The notes under the pieces were generated by a model. It had not been told where the DNA came from. It searched no databases and saw nothing but the letters and a program-made list of their open reading frames with translations. The translations under genes and the position numbers were made by a program. A stretch of 64,000 bases of DNA from Hirsutella rhossiliensis (Eukaryota > Ascomycota > Sordariomycetes > Hypocreales > Ophiocordycipitaceae): positions 8,618,001 through 8,682,000 of the forward strand of contig NW_025408667.1 of assembly GCF_020360975.1 (NCBI RefSeq), written 5' to 3'. Shown here in pieces: positions 1 to 12,110 of this stretch (positions are counted from its first letter, which is position 1; every line of letters begins with the position of its first letter).

Positions 1-138
1 GTTTGGGTCTCATCTGGATCATGCAACCGTGGGCTGGAAATCTCCGAGTATTCGTCTGATATTGACGAATCCCGTCGCGGCGATGTTTGAACAAAAGGCA
101 GGCGTTGTTGAGGCATCGAGATTGCTTGTAAGTCCTGG

Positions 139-152
139 GGTGGGAAAGCGGG
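139..152. repeat. 14-bp direct repeat (second copy 1242-1255)
   Basis: The 14-base word ggtgggaaagcggg occurs at 139-152 and again at 1242-1255, the second copy lying right at the composition boundary. The copies are about 1.1 kb apart. It may be chance or the trace of an old duplication. Confidence 0.3.
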
Positions 153-416
153 GTTGAGGAGGAAAACAGTGTTTGGACGGCGAGCCGCTACCCTGTAGGT
201 CTGGATTTATACATACATTTACGCGTTTCCGTGCGCCAATAGGAAGATTTTACGTCCTGGAGGTCCGCCAGACGAAAAACAATACATAGAACATGCTTAT
301 ATTTACGCGTGTATTTTGACGCGTCATCATATTGGCGCGAATTGGGGAACGGAAAGGCGAATGACCACCAACCAATACAAACAATACAAGCCATATATTG
401 CCAGTATGGAAGGCGC

Positions 417-438
417 CATATTGTATCGTCACAATATG
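417..438. repeat. Inverted repeat, 8-bp arms
   Basis: The arms catattgt and acaatatg are perfect reverse complements separated by 6 bases. A very similar palindrome follows 8 bases later. No gene context explains them. Confidence 0.6.
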
Positions 439-446
439 ACGGCGAG

Positions 447-468
447 CATATTGTATTGGTACAATATG
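447..468. repeat. Inverted repeat, 9-bp arms
   Basis: The arms catattgta and tacaatatg are perfect reverse complements with a 4-base loop. Together with the palindrome at 417-438 this makes a tandem pair of related dyads in otherwise anonymous DNA. It could be a protein-binding dyad or a chance AT-rich repeat. Confidence 0.6.
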
Positions 469-1384
469 AGAAATCGCGTATTGTATTGTATATACTGCAG
501 TATACTACTTTATTGTCATATTATTAGCAACACTGGGTTGCTGATGGATACGGGCGCGAGTTTGCTTAGGGGGGCAGACCCCGGTCCATCTATTTACCAA
601 GATCTATCTACATCTACATGTAGCCTAAATATATATATATTGTGCGTGCTTAATAAGCGTCTACATCTATCTATAACGTGCTGGTTCTCGCGAAGAGAGC
701 ATGCAAAGAATGAGATATGAGTATATTGGTCCTTATGGTCGTCCTCCTAACTAAGCGACGGTGACAAGCCTGCTTCTTATACTTGTGACGCTGGGTTACG
801 TGGCGATATCGCCACTCAGGCAGCCTAGATGACGACGTCAGCTAGAAGGTTCGAATTCATCACTGAAATTGCATTACACACTGCCTGTTGCCTATTAGGC
901 AGCACAGTTCATGAGCATTATGATCTCGACAGGGCGACTTGATCTTGTAAGTCTCTTCCAAAACCTAGTTACCAAGATCCTTTTGGTTATACTTGCCGAC
1001 ACCGGTAGATGGATGTAGATAGATTCGCCGGCCCGGCCGTTGTTTTAAGTTGACGCAGAGAATCAGTAGCTTCCGTACAATGGGTTCGTCGATCATAGCA
1101 AGGCAGTCACAACCACAGTCAATGAGGCGCGTATTCGATACTCTGTCTTTACACGAGTGTTAGCTAGTACGGGTTAACTGTTTATTCGTGGCTTATTGGT
1201 GGTGCACGCGAGGCGGAACAGTGGAAGAGTGAAATGGAGTCGGTGGGAAAGCGGGTTTAATGAACGGCCATAAGCTAAGTAGACGCTAGCTAAGAAATCT
1301 CTATAGAGGTCGCTTAAGAAAGTCGTATCTAACGCTAAAACTAGCGCTAAGTTATATAGGGAACGCTACTACTAAATTTAGCTA

Positions 1385-2416
1385 TAGCTTACTCCTGCCT
1401 TCCTTATACTCGTTTCCTCCCTCGAGTGCGATTATCTCTTAAATATACCTTAAAATTCTCTTAATCTAAGCTTAGATATACTCTTACGGCAGCTCTTTCT
1501 AAGCTAAATTCTAAGCTACGATAGCTTCCTACTAGCTTTATAGCGCGCCTTTTCTTATAGTCCGTCTCTTTATCTAAGGCTAGGTAGGCTCTATTATATT
1601 AAGGTTAGGGCTATTACCGCACTAAAGAAGCCGCTAAACTTAATAAAGGTCGTAGGCTCACTACTAAATATAGTAGTTATATACCGGAGCCTTATCTTCT
1701 TAAACTATTATACTTAGTCGGTCTTATATATATTCCTTAAAGAAAGGGAAGAGTTTTAAAATAAGGATCTTTCGTTAATATTAATACTAGTTAATACTAG
1801 CGCCCTTACGGCGCGTAAGCTTACTAGTCTTTATAGTAAATTTCTAAGTTAGCTTCTTCCTAGGCTTTATATAAAGTCCTAGTCGCCTTATTCTAGTTAT
1901 AAGCTCTTAGTTCTCTTTCGCGGCTAGCTCTAGCTCTTCGTTTATCTCTTAGATAACTCTCTCGGTATCTCTTTTCTCTTATATAGTCTCTAGGGACTAG
2001 TAATATAAAGGGCCCTTATAATCGTACGAAAAGCAGCCCTAGAATATAAATTCTAAAGAGCCCTTCTAACGCTCGCGAATATAGCTCTTTACGAACGCCT
2101 TATCGCTCTTACGCTAAACGCGATAGCTACCTCTACGATAGAGTAAGATAATAAAGGTCTTATCTAACTAAATTATATTCTTTTAATCTTTTAAAGTCTA
2201 GTCCTTTCTCTTAAGGCACTAGTATAGTCGATCCGCCTTTATCTTCTTTATTAATCTAGGCTTCCTTATCGGCTTAGTCTTTTAAAAGCTAAGCTTCCTT
2301 AGGATCTTCTAGACTATAATAAAGGAAATAAATAGTACTTCTTAACTAAGCTCCCTAGTAATATTAGTATATATCTTCTCCCCGCTATACCTATTATAGT
2401 AGACCTTCTATACTAT
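1385..2416 (-). pseudogene. Tc1/mariner transposase, C-terminal two thirds (RIP-degenerate)
   Basis: The minus strand reads as the catalytic part of a fungal Tc1/mariner (DDE_3-type) transposase, which would cut and paste its element through terminal inverted repeats. Starting at about 2416 there are an RKP-rich stretch, a WTL-like segment, the first-Asp region, an RRGSYRV block, the typical GCFSYD(K)KGP block, an NLNIIEPxWPWIKRRT block around the last catalytic residue, and a GGNEYxEGRSK tail near 1390. Many stops fall at Gln/Trp positions, as RIP predicts. The reading is cut at 2416 by LTR element A and resumes at 14143 on the far side. I could not define the terminal inverted repeats; the left composition boundary at about 1257 may be the element's left end. 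Confidence 0.8.
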
Positions 2417-3122
2417 TATTATAGGACACCCTATAGTCGATAATCTAGGTACCTATAACGATATCGGCCTCCCTTAGGAAAGTTACCCCTAACTCCCTAA
2501 GGCTCCCCGCGGAAGAAGGAACCTAGAAGCTACTAGGCAAACTCTAGGAAGTTACCTAGAAATCATAGAAATAATAACTAAGCGGATTATATAGATATTT
2601 TATAGAGATTTCCCTTAGGGATATATTATATAGGGAATATACTATAATTTCCTAAGTAATAATAGCTCCTTAAGGATTATATTAATATTTCCCTAAGAAG
2701 TTACTATAAGAATATAGCGGGGAAATTATAAAGAAATACCTATACTTACCTAGGGAAAATACTAGGAAATACCGCTAATACGCTATACTACTATTATACG
2801 ATTATAAGGTTAAGATATTACTCGGTTAAAGCCTTAAGTAAGGTCTTATACTTACTATAGTATATATAGAAGATAGAGAACCCGCTAGATCTTAGGTAGG
2901 TAAAGAAGTATATAGATAGTTATTATTACTCTTACTTTAACTTATAAGACTAGTAGCTAGTCTATATTTAACGCGTATAATAATATATAGTAGCTAGTCT
3001 ATATAATACGTTTAATTACGTATAATAGCTAGTCTATTTAATTACTTATTAGACCTATACTAGATCTAAGTAGATAGTAAGGTTAATATACTAGCCTTAT
3101 ACTAAGGGACTAATATATAATA
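2417..3122 (+). repeat. Element A 5' LTR (706 bp)
   Basis: It aligns end to end with 13437-14142 and with 51947-52652, all exactly 706 bp. Differences between copies are almost all C/T and G/A, as expected from independent RIP of each copy. Confidence 0.9.
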
Positions 3123-3299
3123 AATAGTAGTAATTTTAATTCCCTTAACTATCTATTCTCTTAAAGTCTATATTTAGTAAAACGGAAGATAAAGAATAGG
3201 AAAAAGGATAAGTTAACCTTAACTTATAAACCTTAATATCTTCTTAAGAAGAAAGCTCCTATTTATATACTAATAAATACTAGCTTCTTAATCTCTTTT

Positions 3300-4800
3300 T
3301 ATAGAAGAAATACTTAGGGAACTCTAGATAAAGGTAGAACTTCGACGTATTAAAGCTTAAGTATTATAGAGCTTTTATTAGCGGTTAGAAAGATACCTAT
3401 TTCTAGGATATTTCCTATTAAGTACTTATAGAAATAAAAGATAGCTAGATCGCTTACCTTAGTAGTAAGAATAACGCTTAGAGGAATTAAGAGCGGAACT
3501 TCTATAATATAACTTACTAGCCTACCTAGCTAATCGTTAAAGCTTATAAGAACGAATTAATAACCTAAAATACGTTTTAGTAATAAGGTAATATTAGCTA
3601 TAAGTAACGGAGCTATATAGAAATTAGTATAGTATAGCTTCCCCTACCCCGCCCTAACTATTTTTATTAAAAGGATAAAGCCCTAGAAGTTTACTAAGAA
3701 GTTCGCTAAACTATAATAAATAAAATAAAGAAGAACCTTTAAATAATACTACTTTTAGCGGTACGTTTACGATAATAACCTTAGTAAACTAGCTAATAAG
3801 TCTAATTATAAAAGAAGCTCTTATAAGACTACTAGTAAAAGCTATAATAAGAGAAACTAAGGATAATACTACTATAAACCCTCCTTAAGTACCCTTAGTA
3901 TATATTAAACTAAAAGATATAAGGAAGTTTAACCTTACTAGCCCCTTTAATATAATATTTAATATCCTTAAAGAAACTAAGAAAACAATTATATATAAAA
4001 GTATCGATCGATTTATTAATTCCTTAAAATAAGTAGCTATCCGCGGACTAGAATACGCTAACGAACTAGTAATATTAATCCCTAGCTTACTCCGCGGAAC
4101 CGCTATCGAATAGTATTCTAGCAATCTTAGTAAATCTAACTAAGCTATACTTTATACCCTAGACTAAGGATATACCGCCTAGTATACTAAACTATAAAAA
4201 CGCTTTACTATCTAGCTAAAAGCAGCTTTAAGATTATTATAAACGAAATAATTTATTACTTTAGATATTATAAATAAAGCTAACTTCTATAAATAGATAT
4301 TAAAGCTCCGCTAAAAAGTAAAAGTAGTACTATACTTAAAAGAGCACCTTACTATACTAGTTTATTAACGACTAAACGTATTACTATAAGAATTATTCCG
4401 CCGACTTACTAGTTTAGAATTATTTAATACCTAGATTAATAACTATAAGTAACTTATCTTATAGTTAGAAACTAAGCTAATAGTTAGGTTATAAGGGAAG
4501 ATAAGTAATATAGTAAAAGGATATATATAAGGTAGGTTACGCGAAACTAAGAATAAGACTATAGTAAACTTTACCTTATCTATAGCTAAACTAATTAGCT
4601 AGAAACCCTAGGAATAAGGATAATTTTAATAAAAAGGGAATATAATAACTATATTAAGATAGAATAATCTATACTAGGTTAATATAGGCCTAGTACTAAA
4701 CTAGTTAACTAGTTCCTAAACCGGACTATAGCCTTAGGATTTAAAACTAAAGGAAGGCTCTTAGGAAAACCTAATTATTATTAACCTTACTTATTAGCTT
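3300..4800 (+). pseudogene. Element A gag (RIP-degenerate)
   Basis: Gag would form the virus-like particle that packages the element's RNA. The readable part spans roughly 3930-4600. It contains a long Lys/Leu-rich helical region and a block around 4030-4130 with an LRGTAIExYSSNL-like signature seen in the capsid domains of filamentous-ascomycete gypsy elements. No CCHC zinc knuckle could be read with confidence. Stops occur every 10-30 codons, mainly TAA/TAG at likely Gln/Trp sites. The same region up to position 4060 is repeated in element B at 52653-53600. The start codon could not be fixed and the N-terminal half is poorly conserved. Confidence 0.6.
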
Positions 4801-4989
4801 TAAGCGGCACTAACTAACGACTAGGGCAGGATCTATTTTTCCTAGGAAATATAAAACTAGATCCTATTTACTTAGGACGAAGGGCTAGAAGATAGTAATA
4901 CTACCGCTAACGTAGGAAAAGAAACTAAAGAAATAAAAGATAAGATCTTATTTATTCTTAATATAATAAAAGTAGAACCTATAAGACTA

Positions 4990-7900
4990 AGCTATTTACC
5001 TAGAATACTAAGGAACTAGCTAACTATAAGAGCAGCGCTATAAACTAAAATATCGGATCTATTAAAGCTATCTTAGTTTATATACGCTTAGATATCTATC
5101 TTTAGAACTAAAGGCCTAGACTAGCTATTAAACGTATATATAGACTTTAGTATAGCCCGCTTTATAATTAAGGAAGACTAGCTTAACTACTTTAACGATA
5201 TAACCCTCGATATAACCTAGTAGGTCTTACTATCTAGTATAAGGAAAAGCTAAACTAAGGGTTAAGCGACCTTAATAATAAATATCCTAAGGAAATAAGG
5301 AATAAGATTTAAGGTTAAATAATTTACTATTAGCGCTTAGGTAGTCTAGACCTTATTTATAAGATTATTGCTTAGATAAGATTTCTTAGTACTAAATAAA
5401 GTCGATATCTTAAATTCTAAGAAAATAATATTTATTAGCTTATACGGTAACCTAATAGTTATAGCTCGCTCGACTTAATAGGGCTATACGATCTATTATT
5501 AAGTTATATACTAAGCTAACGTCGACGTCCTTATATATAAGATAGAACGCTTACTAATATAGATTAAGGATATACTAAAGGATCGTAACTTAGTATTCTT
5601 TCTAAGAGACTTATTATTAGCCTATAACTTAATCTAAGGTATAACTCTAGTTATAGTAGTTAATACTACCGCTAGCTACGTTAGATTTAAGAAAGGATAG
5701 TACTTAGGAATACTAGTAGACCTTAGCGATAAAATATAGTTTTTATAGATCGACCTACCTAAGGAAACCCTAGCTAGGGTAACTCCGACTAAAGAGCTAG
5801 TTATATAGAAAACTATAGAATATAGCGACCTATACTAAGTTACTAACCTATTAGTAGAAACCCTAGAGGAAGGGAGCCCTAAGTCTATTAAAGGGGAACT
5901 CCCTCTATAAACGTATAAATAGACTCTAAACTATAAGATTAGGATTTAATAAGACTATAGCCTCTTAGAAATAACTACTTTAAAGGACGTTAAAATCTAT
6001 AATTAAGACCCTATATTTATAAAAAAGATCTAATATATAGTCGCCTCCTTCCTAACCCTATAAAAAGACTAAGGTACTATTAAGGTCTACCTAAACTACT
6101 ATATATATATTCTACTAATAGAAAATTAGCACTTATATAAACTAGCGTTTAGGGCTTACCCGCTTAGCTAAAAGGATAAGGTATTAATCGACTAAACCTA
6201 TAAAGACCTATATTAAAAAGGGCGTATAAAATAAGCTATAAAAGTAACCCCGTTCGCTTACCTTATATTTATAGTTTAAAAAACCGTATATAGTAATAAG
6301 AAAGGCTAAATAGTAATAGACCTACGCGCTCTTAATAGCATAGCTGTCTTAAACGCTTACTTAATACTATTTTAAGAAGATATAATCTAAAAGCTATAAG
6401 GGAAACGCTTTATTTCCGCTATAAACGCTTAGTTTTTCTTTTATTAGTTCCTTATCTATAAAAAGTATTAGGAAAGGTTTATAGTAATTAGCTATAAAGG
6501 CTTAGAACGACTAATAGTAGCCTTAATAGGATATAAGAACTTACCTATATATATTTAAAGATTTATAGACTAAATCCTTTAAGAATATATAGAATATTCC
6601 TTTAAGTATATCGATAATATTATAATATACTTAGATATAAAAAACGACTATATTTATTACTTCTAGGCTATCTTTTAACTCTTTATAGACTATAACCTAG
6701 CCTTAGCTAAATTAAAATTATTCTTAAGCTACTTATCTATAAAACTATTAGGATTTTAAGTTAATAGTATTAGCTTAATAAATACTAAAGAATAAGTATA
6801 GGTATTATAAGATATAGAGTTTCTAAATAACTTATAAGTACTAGAAAAGTAGCTTAGCTTAGTTAACTAGCTATAGTACTTAGTAGCCTACTTCTTTAAA
6901 AGGGTAGAGGCGCTTTAAGTTTAGAAAATAGCGATACTTAATAAAGTATAGGATAGTTAAGCGCTGCTTAAAAGATTAATAAGGAATAAATATACCTTTA
7001 AGGCAACGTACTAACCTTCCTTAGTAAAGGAATAGGCCTTTTAAGATATTATAAATACTTTTATAAAATTAACGTAGCTATACTATTTCGACCTATAATA
7101 GCTATTATTCCTATAAATTAACGCTAGCTATAAGCTAGGCTTTATAGTAGTAGCTTTTTACTTTATACTAAGGGTAGACTAGAACCTAGGAAGGACCCTA
7201 CCCTAGATAAGTATCTAGCTAATCCTTTACCTTAGTAAACGCTTAACCGGCGAAGAACCTAGATACTAGCTTACTAAACTTAAAGTTACCTATCTTTCCT
7301 AAGCTTATTAAAAGCTCTAGTTATATATTATTTCTACCTTACTACTAAAGGTCGTTATATTAACTAACTATACTACTATAAGTATAATTTTAAAGTAAAT
7401 ATCGCTATTTACTACTAATATAAAAATAAATAATTAGCTTATACTCGCTTTATAATACCTTAGCTAGTTTCTTTTAAAGGTCTACTATATTCCTAGAACT
7501 ATAAATATCCTTACTAATATACTATCTTAACTACTATCTATAATACCTAAGAAATATAAACCTAGGGAATTAGACCGCGTTTAGGAAGATAAAGCGCTAA
7601 TTAAATATATATATATAGTTATAGAATCCTTTATTTAACTTAACCTATACTAGAAGATCTAGGAAGTATACGCGGAAGAACCTAGGTAGGCCGGTATACT
7701 AAAGTAGCTTAAAAGCAATAAGTCCTAGGTCGGTTTCTTATTTATCTAGTAGAATAAGTTGCTCTACCTAATTAAGTCTAAAGGTTATTACTAGCTTTAT
7801 ATCCCTACTACCTATACTAAGGAAATTATCGCCGATAACTATATATATAAATTCTACCTTAGATAGCGAAGGATATAAAAGGAATTATCCTTTACGTTCG

Positions 7901-9090
7901 CTATTACTAGCCTTAAGAAACTTTTTAATAGCTTTATTAATAAGTATAATACTTACTATAGGAACTAAACTAACTAATTAAAGGCCCTTAGTAAGTTAGT
8001 TTTAATTACTTCCCTAGCCTTACTTTTTTATATAATTACTATAGATTTTATAATAAGGCTCTTAAACGTCCCTATAGACTAAACTCTATAAATACTACTT
8101 ATTAAGGTCTACTATAATATACTACTAATAGTAACTAATAAGTTCTTAAAAATAAGGCTCCTTATCTTAGGCTATAATTAGTTTACTATAGAGGACTAAG
8201 CTAAGGTACTATTTACTAAGTTAATATACTATAACTAAGGGATTACTACTTAAATTATTTTTAACTAAGACCCTAAGTTCCTTTTAGCGTTTTAAAAGGA
8301 ACTATAGATAGCGTATAAGTCTAAGTTATTAATATCTATAGCTTAATATCCTTAGACTAATAGCTTATTAGAACGATATAATTAAGTAGTTAAAACTATA
8401 CTTTAATTCTTTATAACTAACTTCCTATCTTATTAATAGGTCGACGCGTTACTATTACTTTAATTTACCCTTAATAACTCTTACTCCTTAATAATTAATA
8501 CCTCTCTAAGCGAGCTATTAACTAGGATATAGATAAACGATAGTAGGCGATACCTTAGGAAAGGCCCCTTATAGATAAATAAGGAAATACTTTAAGACTA
8601 AGCTAGGATCTCGATCGCTTTAGCTTAAGCGGGAATAAAGAAGTAGTATAACTTAAAGTACTAAGCGCTAGAGTTTAAGCCTAGGGACTAGGTATAGCTC
8701 TAGCTAGGGAAAGGATATAGCGTAGCCGATAGATAGGTAGCGAAGTTAAAGGAACGCTATATAAGACCGTTTAAAGTCCTTAAATAGATCGGCTATCTAG
8801 CCTACCGCCTCGACCTAGCTAGATCCTTAAATATTTATAACGTTATTTCTATTATATAGCTATAGCTAGCTAAACGACTAAACGCCCGACCTAGCCTAGA
8901 ACCTAATACTAACTACTAGGAAGTTAAAAGAATCCTTAACTCTAGAACTTATAAATATAGCTAAGGGACCGCTTATATAAAATACCTTATTAGCTAAAAA
9001 GGCTAGCTAAGTAGCTATAATTCCTAGGTAGCCGCTAAGGATATCGTCGCTAAAGACCTTATTAAAGAATTTAACGTATAGTAAGAAGCG
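4990..9090 (+). pseudogene. Element A pol: PR-RT-RNaseH-IN-chromodomain
   Basis: Pol would copy the element RNA to DNA and integrate it. The reverse transcriptase core runs from about 6290 to 6800 and includes a VIDLRALN-like block, an FISAINA block near 6405 and the active site at 6607-6618, which now reads YIDN because GATGAT became GATAAT. RNase H begins near 7080; its first Asp codon is Asn at 7120-7122, and a TELEVACL-like block follows near 7270. The integrase shows a zinc-binding part near 7900, a first Asp at 8044-8046, a second Asp changed to Asn at 8263-8265 before DPKF, and Glu at 8371-8373. A chromodomain (YWEV...KYLI.WKGW..W-like) covers 8911-9073. The chromodomain would tether integration to histone-marked chromatin. 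Every mutated catalytic residue fits TpG-to-TpA change. Confidence 0.88.
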
Positions 9091-9439
9091 TTATAAGGTT
9101 ATATTACCTATACCTAGAAGCTCCGCGCGCGCGCTATATAATAGTACGAGCTACTATAGCTAAGGGAGAAATAATAGTATATAGTATACGCCGTTACCGT
9201 TCGTTCTTTTAAAAGTCTAAGGATAAGTTAACTAGCTAATAAGTATTAATAGGCCGCCCGCGGCGAATAGTAATTTAATACTATATTTTAATACCCGTAT
9301 TTATTTTTATTTTAGGAACCTAATTTCCTTATCCTTTTACGCTCCCCTTTTTATACTAAACCGCGCCCCTTTTATACTTATATTTAAGGTTCCTACTATT
9401 TAAGGCTATAAGTATTATAGTAAGGACCTAGTATTTCGC

Positions 9440-10233
9440 TAGTATTTCTCTAACCAAATCTACTACTAACCGCTACGCTTAAGCCTTAAGGGATTTTAAC
9501 GAGTAGTCTAATTATATAGGAATAAGGCAGAGCTCCTCTAAAACCTTAAGTCTAATATAGCTACTTTTACTAAGTAGAAATAAGATAATTATAGTATATA
9601 TACTAACTACCGCGACCTCCTTACTAAAGAAGGATATAATCTTAACGCGGGCCTAATAAAAAATAGTATATACTATACCCCGCTATCTCTTCCCTTATTT
9701 AAAGCCCGCGACCTATATAACTATAACTAGCTATATTTTTCTATACCTTATAGCGCCGCCGCTTATTATAATACTACTATAACTCTTATAACTACTTAAA
9801 CTAATAGGAATATAACGTTAACTATCTAACTATAGTAGGTTAGCGCTTCCTATCGCTATAATCTTAGTACTCCTTTATACGTTTAATTTAATAACTATAC
9901 CTTATCGCTATCGAGCTTTAGTAATTTATTTAGCGACTTACTACTATTAGTTTTAAGTATTATAGGAAAAACTTATAGTACCCCCTATAACGCCCGCGGG
10001 TAGTTCGCCTTATTATCTAATAAAGATAAGCTTCTCCTTTTATTACTACGTAACCTAGATAGGGCTATCTTCCTTAATAAAACTAAGATAATAACTAGCG
10101 CCCTTAGAACTATATAGATCGCTATTATCTTAGCTAATATCGTTAATAAGCTCCTATCTAGATAGGTCGCTTCTATAAACGCTAAGATACTTAAGATTAT
10201 CGCTATTATTACTAGCGTAAAGTACCTCCTTAC
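9440..10233 (+). pseudogene. Element A accessory ORF, first part (unidentified)
   Basis: Downstream of the chromodomain a plus-strand frame stays readable, apart from Gln/Trp-type stops, up to 10233, where element G interrupts it. The best part (about 9930-10233) is rich in Leu, Ile, Lys and Asn. I do not recognise the protein. Its position between pol and the 3' LTR is where accessory ORFs of plant and fungal gypsy elements lie. The minus strand also gives a passable frame in places, so the orientation is not certain. Confidence 0.4.
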
Positions 10234-10410
10234 TATAAGGGCTTTTACCCTATATAGGCCTAGACTAAGGTCTAGGCTAAGTCTATATATAAGCGGCCTC
10301 CGCGCCTATATAGGCTAGGCCTATACTTCTCTTCCTTTTCCCCTTTATAGATTATTAACCTTCTTTTAATAGACCGTACCTAAGCCTACGCCTCTACTAA
10401 CTCTATAATA
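10234..10410 (+). repeat. Element G 5' LTR (177 bp)
   Basis: It pairs with 11929-12105 over its whole length. The duplicated target bases cttac lie immediately to its left. Confidence 0.9.
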
Positions 10411-10639
10411 GTATAATCTACCCTTTATTTTACCCTCTTTATATCCCTATATATAGAATAGCTATTTTTAGCTACCTTTAAAGCTAACGTTTAATTACTT
10501 AGTCTAGTTAAACCGCCCGCGCTAGTATATACGTACGCGAAATATCTATACTCCTATAGTTATAAAATTAAGGTAAACGTAATACTTAGTTCGCCTAGGC
10601 AATTAAGAGCCTCTTATAATAGTAGGGCTCTATACGACT

Positions 10640-11330
10640 AAGAGCGGTACTACCGTACCTTAGTAAGTTCGACGGCTCCTCTATAGAGCTTAAGCTATAG
10701 CTACTTATATAGAAGCGAAGCTCTATACTAATAGCGCCGTAATAGGGGATATCCGCGCTTAATTCGACTATCTTTACGCGAGCCTATCCTTATACTTATA
10801 AAGGTATCTCTTACCGTTTACGCGTACTAGTATAAACGGACTAGCCGACCTCCTCGCGAAGCTCTATACTAATTACGGCGAACCTAATATAGCTAAGTTA
10901 GTAGGCTAGGAGCTTATAACGCTCCGTTAAAAGCGGAGTAAAGCTATTCCGGCCTACCTTATATAGTTCGAAGAGGTACTTTATTAAGTAAACGTATATA
11001 GCTAGCCTAACGCGGTAAAGTATAATTACCTTATTATAAGCTTAAATTCGGATTAGCGTACATATCTAAGTAAAAGGTCTATACTACTAGATATATATAC
11101 CGATCTCGTCTACCTTCTTCGCGAGCTTAGTAATAATAAGTTTCTTTTTTCGTCTTCTTTTATAGTATAAAAAGAGGATAACGCTAGTAATACTATAGAT
11201 ATCTCTATCTTTACCTTAAGGACTAAGGATAGAAAGAGGTAGCGATAGGAGGGTCGCTATATAGGCTATAGTAGTAAATCCTACTAGTTTTTAAAGTACC
11301 CGCACTAAGAGGCGCGGGTAAACGCACTCT
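10640..11330 (+). pseudogene. Element G Gag-like protein with CCHC zinc knuckle
   Basis: The plus strand encodes a capsid-like region at about 10715-11020, including an LxxLYTNYGEPN-like block and a following LR-KR-AI-AYL-FEEVLY-like helix pair typical of retrotransposon Gag. A CCHC zinc knuckle at 11258-11299 keeps exact C-x2-C-x4-H-x4-C spacing, with each Cys now Tyr (TGY to TAY) and His now Tyr (CAY to TAY). The region between them is acidic and low complexity. Gag alone would bind and package element RNA. No pol domain follows before the right LTR. Confidence 0.7.
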
Positions 11331-11928
11331 AAGTAGTAGAGGGGCGTACGCGCTAGGATAGAAAGAAGGTTAGGTTCGACGATAGCGACTCTAGTAACGA
11401 GTAATCTTAGTAACGCTTCTACGGGCTTCGTTAGCGTCCCCTCGTATATAGTAGTAGCTGCTATACGGATAGGACGTATGCCTATAGCGACCGAAAGGGC
11501 AGCTAAGATATAAGAAGGCCGCTAATATAATATAACTATAGTAAAAGGGAGTGCCTATATAGCCCTATATAGGAGGGAGTAGAGCCTTATATACTAGAGT
11601 ACTATCCCCTATATTACGGTACTAGGAGCTACTACCGTACGCCGATATAGGGGGGGCGGGATACTATAAGCTTACTAAAGCTAGCTATACGCCGTTCTAT
11701 ATACCTTTACTCCTTAGCTAAAAGTACTAAAGCCCGATTACTAAGGCGCGGCCCCTACTAATAATATAGTTTATCTAAGAAGCTCGCTTAGGAGGGTATT
11801 ATATATTATTTACTAACGTTTTTTCCGCGACTAGGCGTATATAGTCTACGCGAGGGTTCCGTCCCCCTAGGCGTAGTATTAGGTATTATTTAAAGGCGCG
11901 CTTCTTTAAAAGCTAGGTAGGGGTATAA

Positions 11929-12105
11929 TATAAGGGCTTTTACTTTATATAGGCTTAGACTAAGGTCTAGGCTAAGTCTATATATAAGCGGCCTCTACGC
12001 CTATATAAGCTAGGCCTATACTTCTCTTCCTTTTCCCTTTTATAAATTATTAACCTTCTTTTAATAGACCGTACCTAAGCCTATACCTTTACTAACTCTA
12101 TAATA
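11929..12105 (+). repeat. Element G 3' LTR (177 bp)
   Basis: It is a full-length partner of 10234-10410, followed by the target duplication cttac at 12106-12110. A purine-biased stretch with aggtagggg lies just before it and may be the polypurine tract. Confidence 0.9.
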
Positions 12106-12110
12106 CTTAC

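Larger units (their letters stand above)
1..1256. other. Non-RIP flank, no gene supported
   Basis: This stretch has normal amounts of CpA and TpG and mixed base composition, unlike everything to its right. I see no long ORF with codon structure, no RNA gene and no recognisable protein. The short open frames between about 188 and 720 overlap on both strands and look like chance. It is probably unique intergenic DNA at the edge of the repeat block. The change in composition near 1257 is abrupt, which suggests the outer edge of a transposon insertion. Confidence 0.6.
10234..12105 (+). mobile_element. Element G: gag-only non-autonomous LTR element
   Basis: This 1872-bp element has two 177-bp direct LTRs and a perfect 5-bp target duplication, cttac, at 10229-10233 and 12106-12110. 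LTR ends read TA...TA, that is TG...CA after RIP. The 1.5-kb interior encodes a Gag-like protein with a CCHC knuckle and no protease, RT or integrase, so it must have moved using enzymes of another element. It is inserted in the accessory ORF of element A. Confidence 0.88.

Noticed and set aside
188..720. Overlapping short ORFs on both strands (up to 134 codons)
   Set aside because: They overlap each other in several frames, have no recognisable domain and lie over simple palindromic repeats; chance open frames are more likely.
847..858. tRNA-like T-arm word aggttcgaattc
   Set aside because: No acceptor stem, anticodon arm or matching 5' half could be built around it.
3885..4124. 79-codon minus-strand ORF
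   Set aside because: It is antisense to the gag of element A and open only by chance.
11258..11299. Loss of zinc binding as an adaptive change in G, C, D and J knuckles
   Set aside because: Every Cys/His to Tyr change is a TpG or CpA mutation, so RIP explains them without selection.
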